From: Cylindrodendrum hubeiense | Lineage: Eukaryota > Ascomycota > Sordariomycetes > Hypocreales > Nectriaceae | DNA length: 34,008 nucleotides | Assembly (NCBI GenBank): GCA_014621425.1 | Contig: JAANBB010000424.1 | Location: 1-34,008 of the forward strand | Direction of reading: 5' to 3' | Shown here: positions 1 to 10,230 of the stretch, one piece after another | Position numbering within the stretch: the first letter of the stretch is position 1 | Layout of the letters: each line of letters begins with the position of its first letter | The notes under the pieces: generated by a model | What the model saw: only the letters and a program-made list of their open reading frames with translations | Databases searched by the model: none | Told to the model about the DNA's origin: nothing | Program-made: the position numbers and the translations under genes

Positions 1-582
1 CACGTCGAGGGGGTTGAAGACCATGCAGTTGTCGACGTCGGACAGGAGCGTCACGTCCCGGATGGCGACGGGCGGGTGCGTGGGCACCAGCGGGATGTCC
101 ATCTTGCTGGAGCTGAAGTCGCCGAGGTTCCACAGCTCCGCGCCGGAGGACGAGTCGTTGGCCATGAGCTGGTCGATGATGGAGAAGTCGAGGTTGGAGT
201 CGAGCTGGATTGAGGTGACGCTGCTGGTGTGCAGGCTGTCGGGCGATGTGGTGGCGGTGGTGGAGTTGGTCGAGGTTCCCAGGCTCTCGATGTCAAAGCC
301 CATGTCAAAGTCGTGGACGTCGTTGAAGTCGTGGACGTCGTGGACGTCGTGGGCGTCGTGGATGTCGCTGGCCGATGCGACTCCGAGGTCGTCGTCGTGG
401 AAGCCCGATCCGGGAGGGAGCTTCTGGTAGACGCAGTCGAGGCCTTTGGCGGCACACCGCGTGCACCGGGGCGTCTTCTTGTCGCACTTGCGCTTGCCCC
501 TCACACAGGTGTTGCAGCTCTTTTGTCGAGAAGCCGCGACGCGATCCATCTTCCGCAGAGTCAGCGGCGACAGCGAGTCCAT
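1..582 (-). CDS. Zn(II)2Cys6 transcription factor, N-terminal part (runs off the window)
   Basis: A DNA-binding regulator of the fungal binuclear zinc cluster class, acting in the nucleus. The visible 194 residues carry a complete cluster: Cys23, 26, 33, 40, 43 and 50 with spacing C-x2-C-x6-C-x6-C-x2-C-x6-C and the basic run RGKRKCDKK between the second and third Cys. After it comes a His/Asp-rich stretch (about residues 67-90; HDVHDV-like units) encoded by a 9-bp GTCGTGGAC-type repeat on the + strand (about 303-365), then a Ser/Thr-rich acidic linker. The frame is open to base 1, so the C-terminal part lies outside the window. Two in-frame starts exist, at 582 and 549; I chose 582 as the first, and both keep the zinc cluster. 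No intron is seen in this part. The target genes cannot be told from the sequence. Confidence 0.88.
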   Translation of the reverse strand, partial: MDSLSPLTLRKMDRVAASRQKSCNTCVRGKRKCDKKTPRCTRCAAKGLDCVYQKLPPGSGFHDDDLGVASASDIHDAHDVHDVHDFNDVHDFDMGFDIESLGTSTNSTTATTSPDSLHTSSVTSIQLDSNLDFSIIDQLMANDSSSGAELWNLGDFSSSKMDIPLVPTHPPVAIRDVTLLSDVDNCMVFNPLDV

Positions 583-1954
583 TGCGAAGGTTGACGTATT
601 TAACACTCTGCCAGCTGCGGGGGACCTCCGAGTATTGGTCGATGCGGGATGCGGTGCGGGCTGGCGGATGGTCGGAGTATGGCGGAGGGAGCAGAGATGG
701 GGAAAGACTGGGTCGGCGAAGGGCCTCAGACAGACGCACTTGGCGGGTTTTGTTAGATCCCGCCGCACTTGAGTTTGGGCTTATTCTGCTTATGCTGCTT
801 ATTTCTGCGTCGCAGTCGATCCGCAAAGGGCAAAACGCCCTCGGCCGAAGCGTCCAGCCGGTCCCAAGGTTGCGCCGTCCGCCATCGTCCACCGGACGAG
901 ACCGTGTCTAACCTCCGCAAACTCCGCAACTCCGCAACTCCGCAGCTCCACATCCCGCCGCCCATGTCCCGGTCCAACACGCATCGGCACGACTCTTGCG
1001 CCGATCAATCGACCGTGGCAGCGGGGTGCGATGCGTTTATCTTATCTTTAGATTCAACTTGATCGTGCATAGTACAGTACATAGGTACGGATATATATAG
1101 TATAGTCCCGACCCTTCCCCAGTCCGACTCATACGTCATGTCCATGACCTATCAAATATGGGCAGATGCCCTTCAAAGCACCCGATATCAATGTACATGC
1201 ACAGCAGGATTGGCCATAGTGGAAGTTGAACTTTGAAATCATCTTCTAATTTTTGCGCATGTCAATAACCGTCGAAAGCCAGACAGCTACATCGCACTCA
1301 AACCCTCCTCCCAGTCCCGTCCCAGTCCTTTCCCATCCCGTTCCCGCCAAACCCAACCCATCCTTTCCATGGGGTTTCGCCCCTTTAACCCTCCTGTAGA
1401 AAATGGGTATACACATCTCGCAAGACCCGACGCGCCGCCTGCCACCCTTGCCCTTAGTCTCCTCACACTTTAATATTGAGCTGCTAAGCGTCGTCCTCCG
1501 TAGCTTGGCTCGTCCACCCTCTCCACAATTAATGGCTTCCGGGTTCCAATTGGACAAGAAAAAAAAACTCCCAGTGAACCTCCTCCGCTCCAAAGGAGCT
1601 TATATGTGAACATCAAGACCAAAGATTGACAACACCAACAAAATCTCACGGTCCGTTTGCCGTACTGATACAATGGCCGATGAGCATGCCGACCAGAGAA
1701 CAGGAGAGAAGGGTAATCGAAAAGAGAAAACCGGAAATCTAATAAAACAAGGAGCTCGAGGCTCCTGTTTGTGCCGATGAGGGCGACAATGATTGTGACG
1801 AAGCCTGGCGCGGGTTTCGTTTTTAGATGGCGAGGCCGTCAAATGCCTCCAGGATCATAACTTTTCCCCCTCGTCGTTCATTCGTGCGTAAAAGTAGGTA
1901 ACAAAGAAAAGAGTTGGCATCGTAAGTTTAGCGATTAGAGTGTCGAGTCAAACA
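583..1954. other. Intergenic: promoter side of the edge regulator and 3' flank of the bHLH gene
   Basis: About 1.4 kb without a supported gene. The part near 1060-1110 is A/T rich with a TATATATAGTATAG run at about 1089-1104. On the minus strand this lies roughly 500 nt upstream of the regulator start and could be core promoter sequence. The 1240-1950 part is the likely 3' untranslated side of the bHLH gene. The short open frames here overlap each other on both strands and show no recognisable domain. Confidence 0.5.
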
Positions 1955-2111
1955 TCAGTATCTCTCCTGTCGGAATCCGTTGGCGCGCGGGGTCTCGTAT
2001 TGGACACCCGTCATAGACTCAGGTCCACTAATGGATCGGATAGGTGGCAACTCGGGCCGGGTCGAGCTGGCATAGGGATCAGCCGCATAGGGCGCTGGTG
2101 GTTGTTGCTGT

Positions 2112-2149
<38 letters not shown>

Positions 2150-3584
2150 CTGTTGGGGCGCCGCTGGTGCTGGGGGTTGAGGGGGATGCGCCGACGAGCT
2201 TGAATGAAGTTCTCCTCGGAGCTGGGCACTCTCCATCCGAAGTCCCTGTAGCTCACGACGAAGCATTTCGTTCTCCGCCGCCGCTGTGTTGTAGTGTGAT
2301 TGCAGGGCACGAATTGTATCCGTCTGTCTTTGATGCTCGGCAATCGCTGGGTTGTGTTAGTTGTGAATCTCCGCTCGAGGTATCTGAAGTAACTCACCCT
2401 TGGTTAGGATTTCCCACTTGGATGCCTTGGAGCCGCGCTCCTGGGGCATCAGGTCTCGCAGTTGGTCGAACAGCTCCTTCATCTCAGTTCTCCTCTTTCG
2501 TTCTGCCAACTTGTGGCTGACCCTCAATTCAGGGGTCCGGCTGTAGGGTTGAGATCCAGTTGGCCCATTGCCTTCCTCGGCTTGGAGATCGCTGAGTTGC
2601 TTGTGCTGCATGGTGTGGTGGTGGACGGGAGGGAAGTCGGATGCGTTGGACATGCGCGAGTACTCGCTGTCGTCCAGTCCTCGCTGGCCAGGTGGTAGTC
2701 GCGACTCGGTGGTGAACTGGCTGCTCGCAACTGATTCCGTAATGCTGCTCCGTCTCGAGTCGGCATACTGAGGGATGCCTACTCGTTGAATATCCTCTTC
2801 GGGGAAAGCCCAGGCCTGGCCCTTAGTAGGCTCTGCTGCTCGGGCAATATGTCCTGTTGCGGGTCCGGTAATGGTGGGCGCAGTCTTGGTGGTCTTGTTG
2901 TCGGGGTTGCGATCGTTGTTGGGCTGGTATCCATTGGAGATTCGATGGACCGAGAGGTTCTCGAGACCAGCGCGCGGGTTGCGCTGGCTGTGGAGGGTGT
3001 TCTGGATCGATGTGCTTGACTGGTTGTTGCTGGCGTACGGGGAAGTTCCGAGTCGCATGTCGCTGAATCCCTGGTTGATCCGGCTATCCACGCTTTCTCG
3101 TCGAAGGCCTCCCATGCCAGGGGCGAGTGTCTCTCCCAACATGACGCCGTTGGAATTGGACTCGATGGAGGTTGGTCGTCGCGGGTCGAGGCCGCCCGAC
3201 GTGGTCGGCGACACAATTGCTGCGACGCTCATGTTGGTCGTCGAAGGCGACACGAGAGCCTGGGGGACCATGTTGGATGCGATGGGCGAGGGGGTCTTGT
3301 CTTGCGACGAGGATTGATATCCCGAACCGCTGGGGCTCAGGCCATTCACGTTGAAAGAGGCGGCTGAGGTGTCTATTGGGGGGGTCAGGTTAGCCAAAAC
3401 GCAACCCATTGATGTCAATGAGCGGCGTACGCTTACTGGATGCGTCCGCGTTGGAGTAAAAGCCAGAGTCTCGCAGGTGCGGAGGAGGGTTGGGACCAGA
3501 GGCGAGGCCGCGGTCGTCGTTGAGGATGTTGGTGAGGCCGGCCGTCTTGGGAGGCGGAGGACGCTGCTGATTGTGAGTCTCCAT
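1955..3584 (-). CDS. bHLH transcription factor with polyglutamine tract (3 exons, 504 aa)
   Basis: A nuclear basic helix-loop-helix regulator. Exons are 3437-3584, 2398-3372 and 1955-2346. The introns are 3373-3436 (GTAAGC..TAG) and 2347-2397 (GTGAGT..CAG); phases match and the spliced frame is 504 codons plus stop. Residues 1-330 are a low-complexity Ser/Pro/Asn/Gln-rich region. The bHLH starts at about residue 333. Its basic region has His336, Glu340 and Arg344 (the H-E-R arrangement of class B proteins, known to prefer CACGTG). Helix 2 crosses the second intron, and a heptad-like leucine stretch (IRALQSHY...NEMLRRELQGL) follows, so dimerisation through an extended coiled coil is likely. 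Near the C-terminus are 18 consecutive Gln codons (2102-2155). The start METHNQQ sits in a good context (GTCGACCATGG). The specific role is unknown; the loop ending in SKWEILTKAI is typical of a common filamentous-fungal bHLH family. Confidence 0.9.
2102..2155 (-). repeat. CAG/CAA repeat encoding 18 glutamines
   Basis: Eighteen consecutive mixed CAA/CAG codons (seen as TTG/CTG on the + strand) inside exon 3 of the bHLH gene, flanked by proline-rich sequence. The mixed codons suggest that the amino-acid tract is kept or slowly evolving, rather than a freshly expanded pure repeat. Confidence 0.9.
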
Positions 3585-4104
3585 GGTCGACGTGGCGGCT
3601 TCAAATCGTCAAATCGAGGCAAAGTCACGACCAGGACGGGAAATTGATGTGTTGTGGTAGGAGGAAAGGCAGCTGGGTCGCGTGGGAAAAGCCGTTGAGT
3701 TGGCTCGCGGATCGCCGTGCGTAGTATGCGAAGAAGGGGGTACTGTGCTAGTGCAACTGGCCGAGAGCACGGGAGCGGGTTCGGGCAGGAGGCGAGTCGA
3801 GTCGAGTCTACTGGAGACGAGCGTAGACGAGACGGGATGAGACGAGACGAGATGCAGTGCGAATCGTCGGGGCGGGCAAGGCCGGGAGAGGGCAGCGGAC
3901 AGAGCAGAGGCCCCGGAAAGGGTCGTGGGAGGCGAGTGTGGTGACAGCAGCGGCGGGGGAATCGTGCGATGAGACGTGCGAGGGCGAGGAGAAAAGGCGA
4001 CGACGGGACAAGGACGAAGGTGGAAAAACGCACTCAGACAGGCTCCGACGAAGAGAGGAGCGGGATGGGTCAGGAGAAAGAGGCTGGGAGGGGTCTTTGA
4101 CCAT
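3585..4104 (-). promoter_or_regulatory. Probable long 5' leader and proximal promoter of the bHLH gene
   Basis: Read on the minus strand, this stretch is strongly pyrimidine-rich (CTC/GTCTCGTC-type runs, including a GAGTC repeat on the + strand at about 3791-3807). It contains no ATG between the chosen start at 3584 and position 4104. That fits a long uORF-free 5' untranslated region. All or part may be promoter; the transcription start is not determined. Confidence 0.45.
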
Positions 4105-4146
4105 GAGATGGATGGATGGATGGGGAGAATGGATGGAATTGAGAGC

Positions 4147-4196
4147 AGCGACAAGAGCGACAAGCGACAAGAGCGACCAGAGCGACAAGAGACGAC
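4147..4196 (+). repeat. 9-bp minisatellite, unit AGCGACAAG
   Basis: Units at 4147-4155, 4156-4164, a shortened one at 4165-4171, then 4172-4180 (one mismatch) and 4181-4189, followed by a decayed unit. It lies about 560 bp upstream of the bHLH start codon. The unit is closely related to the array at 24073-24171 (AGTGACAAG on the minus strand). Confidence 0.85.
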
Positions 4197-4440
4197 ATGG
4201 ATTTCAGCACGCCCAAGAACCCCCAAAACCGCCCAAGACTCCCCCAGTCAAGAGGCGTCCGATGTACTCTTGGTGCTTGACTCGGGGAGGGAGGTACATG
4301 CTTCTGGGCCTCGCTCTGGGGCGTTTGGCTGGGGCCCATGGGGGGCACTGTGGCCCTTGGCCCTCCTGCCGGGGGGTGTCTAGGTGTCTGGCGCAGCGAA
4401 AGTGACTGAATTGGCAGGCAAGGAACCACCTCGACACCCA

Positions 4441-4486
4441 AGACCCAGACATCCAGACACCCAGACACCCAGACACCCAGACACAG
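4441..4486 (+). repeat. 10-bp tandem repeat, unit CAGACACCCA
   Basis: About four and a half copies of a 10-bp unit with minor changes at the first copies. Upstream is a short ATGG run (about 4104-4123). No function is visible. Confidence 0.8.
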
Positions 4487-6668
4487 CGCCAACGCTGGCG
4501 GCGCCAAGTGCCTTGGAGGGCCACGCCCCCATCCCCCATGTGTGCATTGCACCCGCCCGCCGCGGCAGGGAAACAGCGGGCTCTCCATGTGGGCACGCAC
4601 TGTGGATTCCCACTGGGCGGTAGGGGGGGGAGCAGGGTTGCGCAGGGGGGACGTACCTCGCCAGGGCGCCGTTTGGATGCTGCTTTCTCCCAAGACAGGT
4701 GGCCCGCGCGTGGCGGCTTGCAGCCACAAGTATCCCGGCCCATCTAGCGACCGCAGCTGGCGCGAGAAACCCATGGAAGTGGTACCCACATGCCTTGTAT
4801 CGTCGACTTGAGTCAGGGTCGAGGGTAAGGGAGAGTTGGTGGAACCGACAGCGGCCCGTCGCCCGGCGCAGCCGCCAAATGCAACGCGAAACGAGGCCAC
4901 GGGGGGCCGGTGCCCAGTATCTGCTACGGCACCCTTGGGTAGCCCCCACCGGGTCCCAGTCCCATGTGTCAAGGTACTCTGGCACGACTCAATACCCCCG
5001 ACAAGCCGTCACGCTACTGCTCTCGGAGCGCACTCAGGCGTGCCTCCTTGACAAGTTGTATCCATCCATCGCCCTCCCCAAAAACCTTGACCTGTCTGTC
5101 GGCCGTGGAGAAGTATGCAGCTGACACGCTGTTTGGTTGGAGAGGGAGGGGGTGTGTGCCGTCCTCACCATGTATCCGATCCCAAGATCACGACTAGGCC
5201 ACCGATCAGAGACGGCAAGACAGATTGACAAGCTGCCAGCTCACGGCCGGCTCACATACTTTGCAGCATGTACAGAGCGGCCGCCCCCTCCCCCCAGCTC
5301 CCCGGCGGGTGATAAGGAGGCCCCGGGTAAAATCAAGCTTCGTCGGGTAGCCCGTGGCATTACATCAAAAAAGGTCCCGGGGATGTCGATGCCCTGGTGC
5401 CGCAGAGCATGGACAGACACATGGACACATGGTATCGAGAATAGGCTCGCGGAGGGATCATCGCAGAGGGCCGCCAAGCAATGTTGGTTCCCCGGGTCTG
5501 CTGCAACTCAAGGGCCACCCCTAGTGCATCGGTTATTCCCTTCGTCCAGCCGCGCAGATGCGATGGCAACGTGTGATGAGATGAGATGAGGGAGGGGAAT
5601 TGGGACGGCTGCATGTGGACTGAGGCGACATTGAACGAGGCACAGGCACCTGTGCGACGTCTACAGCCCGGCATCCACTCGTACATCCACCCATCCGTCC
5701 ATCGTCCATCCCATCTAGTCAGCCAGTAACCACGCCAGCCAAGGGAAACATGGACTCGTTGTTTGTCCGCACAGGTTTACTCGAGACATGTGGCAAGCAA
5801 CGAGCGCAAGAGGCGACAGAACAGCGACACGAGCCTGGAGAGACAGGGGAATGTCTCTACCCGGTTTGCTTGCCCCGGGACACGCGATGCGCTCACTCAC
5901 ATGCCAATCATCGGCCATCCATCCGGGATGGGCACGTTCCTCGCCAGGACTCACCCACTTTGGCGAACGTACATTTGACTGGTACAGTGAAAGCCCGGAA
6001 GATGGCAATGTACTACCCGGTCAGGCCCCGGGTCCCAGCCCGTGGGTGCGTAGTCCATGAACCAAGATCCGAGAACAAAATATGGAGATCGATGGCGACA
6101 TGCGGAATGGAGAAGAAGGGAGTGGGAATAATGAAGAAGAGGATTACAAAAAAATAAGAAAATCTCTTCAAAACTCGGTTTCCGAAACGTCGTGGCATCC
6201 CAGGGCCGAACGGCGTTCTCATCGGGCCACATGGAGGCCAGTGCCAGCTCGGTCGTCGTCCTGAAGCAGCTGGGGACCCCCCGGAAATCGAGGGTCTCTG
6301 GGGTTGCCGCGCTTCGTGGGTGAAAGGGTTTGGTTTGCGATTCGGCGTGGGCCCTGTGCCCACTAGACAGCGAACAGACTCCAGCGCTCGAGGGGGCCCC
6401 CCGTCATGATGCGATACAAAGTACATCGGACATGGAAGTGTGGCACGCGGCTGGACAGCCCAAGGAACGGGACTGGGAAACGAGTGGGTGTGTGGCTTGC
6501 GCCGAGCCAGGGCTCCTCGTGCGTCGCCCAACTAGCGCATCCATGGCCCCATGCTCCCATGTCGGGACCAAGCCGGGGCCCATGCTGGTTGCTCGTTATG
6601 GGCATGGCTCCTTGCAGTGAGCCGATGAGACTGGTCGTTTGTGAGAGACGGGCCACCGACGGCCCACG

Positions 6669-6802
6669 GTGCTTGGTGCTTGGTGCTTGGTGCTGGGCTG
6701 GTGCGTGGTGCTGGTGTGTGGTGCTGATGCGTGGTGCTGGTGCTTGGTGCTGGTGTGTGGTGGTTAGTCCTTGTCCTTGTCCTTGTCCTTGGTCCTTGGT
6801 CC
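6669..6802 (+). repeat. Compound simple repeat (GTGCTTG / GTGCTG then CCTTGT)
   Basis: The first part is imperfect 6-7-bp units GTGCTTG, GTGCTGG and GTGTGTG. It passes into about four copies of CCTTGT and then CCTTGGT units. Translated, it yields only low-complexity peptides in every frame. Confidence 0.8.
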
Positions 6803-7120
6803 CAGGCGACAAACAACCTTGGCTCCCACCTGCGCGATCTTCCGCCGCCACGTGAGGTCCATCTCCAAATGGCCATGGTGCCGCGACATAACTGGTCCAT
6901 CGGCAGTTTCCCTTCCCGGCTTCCCCTCCTTCCGTGGCTCTAAAGCGCTCCAGTCCAGGGCTGCATCCCAAAGCCAGGGCACTGTACGTGGACTTTGGAG
7001 GTATCATACCGTACCCGTATTTAGGTGCTATTGTGGGAGGGGGAACGCCCTGTTGTGGGTGGCTTGGGCTTGGACCTTGGCTTTGGCCTCGACATGATGG
7101 CGCTGCGGGCGACGCTGCTC

Positions 7121-7212
7121 TGCCTAAGGTAGGCAAGGCAGGTTTGCACTGCACTGCACTGTACGAAGTACCTATCTCGATACAACTATAGGTACCTACC
7201 TAGGTAGGTAGG
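7121..7212. repeat. Cluster of small palindromes (TGCCTA-AGG-TAGGCA and TACCTACCTAGGTAGGTA)
   Basis: TGCCTA (7121-7126) and TAGGCA (7130-7135) are perfect inverted arms around AGG. At 7193-7210 there is an 18-nt perfect palindrome built from ACCT/AGGT units, with further AGGT units on both sides. Similar units recur at 8306-8318 and 8384-8395. Confidence 0.85.
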
Positions 7213-8383
7213 CACTGTAGCCCTCGACGCCTGGGCGCCTGGACGACGCCTGGACACCGGGACGCCATCTCTGATGCTCGATTGTGGTCCAGCCCACGTT
7301 GCTGCTGCATCTGCCCCCCCCCCCTCGCTGCTGTCGATCCCTCGGCTTCCTGCTTCTCCTCGGACAATCCGCTGTCGAACTGGCGCTCACAGAAGACGTC
7401 GTGTCGGCATGTCGCAAACACGAAGACACGCGGACTCGCAGACACTCTCACCTCACCATGCAACATGCCATGCACCATCGCCGGCCAGTCGTCGTCCTCT
7501 CTTCCCCAGACGTGCGTCGTAGACGCAAGACATTAGCGGGAAGGCGGAAACACAGCCGATCTAGGCGCCGCCAGTAAGTTGGGCCCACGCACTGGGAATT
7601 GTTTGATGAATCTCGATGGGCACGCACGCCCGGCTGTCAGCCGCCGTCCGACAGGGATGTGCCTGAAGCAGGGTGACAGGCTGCGCTTGGCCGTCGATAG
7701 CGCGCTCTCGACTGACCCGGACACGGACACGGGAGGGAGAGCGGTGATGGGCGAGTGATGGTGATGTGTCCAGACGGGGAAAAAGAAACAACTATCAGAA
7801 AGAAGAAACAAACGACCCCCCCTGTTCCTGCTGCAGTCGACAGCCCAGTGAAGCGAATGAATCCAATGAACCCACGTCTCCCCCATGAATCCAATCCACT
7901 CGCTCTCGCTCTCGCGCTGGCGTTCTGGGTTCTGGATCTGGGCCCAGGTCGCATTTTCGTGAGCCACGTATTTTCCCGATGGCTTTCATTACACAGGTCC
8001 TGTGCAATTTATGCCCGTCTCAGTATGAAAGACATCCATGTGTCACTTGCAGGCCGGATGGTATCCCAGCCTGCCTCCGACAGCACATGCGCATGTAGGT
8101 ACAGAGCTTGTAGTGGCAGCGATGCGACGATCGACGGCCGCCGGCACACGCAAACACGCGTCGTCACCGTAGGGTTTCTCCTTTGCGCTGTGAAGGTTCT
8201 AGACGCTTGAAAGGTGTCCAAGTCAGTTCACATCAGACAGCGTGGCAGTCACGAGTTGGTAACGCCCTGCCCTCGTGCACACTGCAGATCTCGCACCAGG
8301 CTGTCTAGGTAGGTACCTCCCCGAGACGTCCTCATCTCCTAAACTTTGGTCAAACACGACACATCAATTCTCCATCCTACTGT

Positions 8384-8452
8384 ACCTACCTACCTATCCA
8401 TCCTCTCTATCCACATCCCATCCACCATCCTATCCACCATCCACCATCCACC
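8384..8452 (+). repeat. ACCT triplet followed by CCATC-type simple repeat
   Basis: Three tandem ACCT units (8384-8395) run into a CCATC/CCACCATCC pyrimidine-rich tract to about 8452. No gene start is linked to it. Confidence 0.75.
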
Positions 8453-10230
8453 TAAGGCAGCCAAGCCCTGAGCCACGTTTGGTGCGTGTCCGTCCTAGGT
8501 GCACACTGTGCGGCTACGCCTCGCACCATCCGTGGCATGTCACAGCTGCTGGAAAATCCATCATTGCATTGCCCTGGGGGAATCATCAGGATTGCTTTTT
8601 CCACTCCCGGTCTGCACCCGTGCATCGCATCACACGAGAGAGAGCCTTGAAATGCAATTCGGTTTCTTGCGAGGCCCACGGTCACGGAGCGCTGCCAGTC
8701 ATCTCACTCTTGGACGCCCCTCGAGCGAGACATCATCCAATTTCGACGTCATGCACGAGCGCACGAATGGTACAAAGCACAGTAGACGCGAATACAGCCA
8801 CGATCCAACGATGCACGACGGTTTGCGCAACATGGTTCAAGCTAAGGCAAAGATGGAAACCTCCCTCACGTGGGCGAAAGCATCCCACATCCAGGAACCT
8901 GAGTTTGCCCCTGCCTGGTGGCTCTTTGCTCCGAGGATCCTCATTAATATTCCTGCGCTAACACCGTCGAGGTATCTCTCCCGTCGATCTCAACCACCAG
9001 CGACTTGGGCCGATGTACTATGTCAGGTCCAGCAGGTGGTAGGTGAGGAGGCATTTTCGGGCACCATGTCGCAACCAGTCACGACGGCCGTAATCCAAAA
9101 GCAGCCAGCCTCGCCGCAGATCCAGAGCCAGATCAGATGGCGTACGGGAGATGGTTTGCCATGCTATTTACGCACGCCCTGAACCCTCCTACTTGTAGAC
9201 TCGTCCGTTGCCTCCAGCCTCCAGCCTCCACGCCTGTCTGTGTAAAGTGGGGAAGGACGGCACCCACGTGGTTTTCTGGTGCCGGGCAGGCCCCTTCGGA
9301 GCTTCACCTCTCCTCCAAACAAGGCCAGCATCCCCGGGCGTGTGAGCGAAGTGATAAGACACCAAGACGGCGTTTGCGGCACAGTGCACAACTCAACTGC
9401 CGTCAGGTTCAACCATGGTCCACAATTCGCAAAATACAGAGGGCCCACGCTGCACTGAGCACAGAGCGCTGGGCATGCCCCAGGGATGGGATGGCCAGGA
9501 GAGGGCCGCTGAGCGCCAGCCTAGACCGCCGAGGCACAGACGACCACCGCACATATCATCCCATCGTCGTCTAGTTCGTGTCTTCGGCTTGGCGCGGTTG
9601 TGTGAGATCCATCATTTTATTTTTGGCTCCTTGTTGGCCCAAACTCTCATGAAGGAGCAGATAGACGTGGGTCAGTCATGCCCATCCTCCAGATATGGGA
9701 GGGCCGAGTTCCTGACCTCATCTCGCGAGCCGATCCACCACGGCTCCATTGCGGCTTCTCGCCGGCCATTATTTGACAACAGACCCGTCTCGATCGCAGC
9801 CGGGTCTCACTGTTATGGATATCGCATATAGTCCAAGCCACTTGGTCGGTCAAATCCTCTCTTCACACCCTCAACCCAAGCCCCAGGTTTCACCCCGCCC
9901 AGCCAATTGCCTTGCGCTAGTTCGATCTCACCAGTCCTCCTCCAAGGACCATCCCCAACCGATCGTCCGTGTGTCGGGCGGGTGTCACTTTTCCATCCGT
10001 GCATGTGCTCCCCTGCTTTATCAGCGAACGCCAATCCTTCTCCGTCTCCCCGGGAGCAGCGAGCCAGTGCATGGCGCAGGCGTTGGCCCATGAGGACTGA
10101 CGGCAGCCAACAAGAGGGAGATCGACAATAGGTCAGCGGGAGAGCATCGAGGCCGCCCCCAGCGCCCTAGAACTCGCATCGAGGCCGGCATGCTAGTCGA
10201 ATCACCGGCACTAGCCATCGTCACTATTTC

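Larger units (their letters stand above)
4197..10230. other. Gene-poor GC-rich intergenic block
   Basis: Six kilobases in which I find no domain, no convincing exon-intron chain and no RNA gene. The open frames are short, overlap on both strands, and often run through simple repeats (GTGCTTG, CCTTGT, CCATC, poly-C near 7313-7324). The first part may be the distal promoter of the bHLH gene. Non-coding transcripts cannot be excluded from sequence alone. Confidence 0.5.

Noticed and set aside
3373..4033. Continuous open frame joining bHLH exon 2 with 660 bases upstream
   Set aside because: The upstream peptide is Arg/Pro/Ser-rich leader translation and has no supported start. The METHNQQ exon with GTAAGC..TAG splicing gives a better start context and leaves an ATG-free leader.
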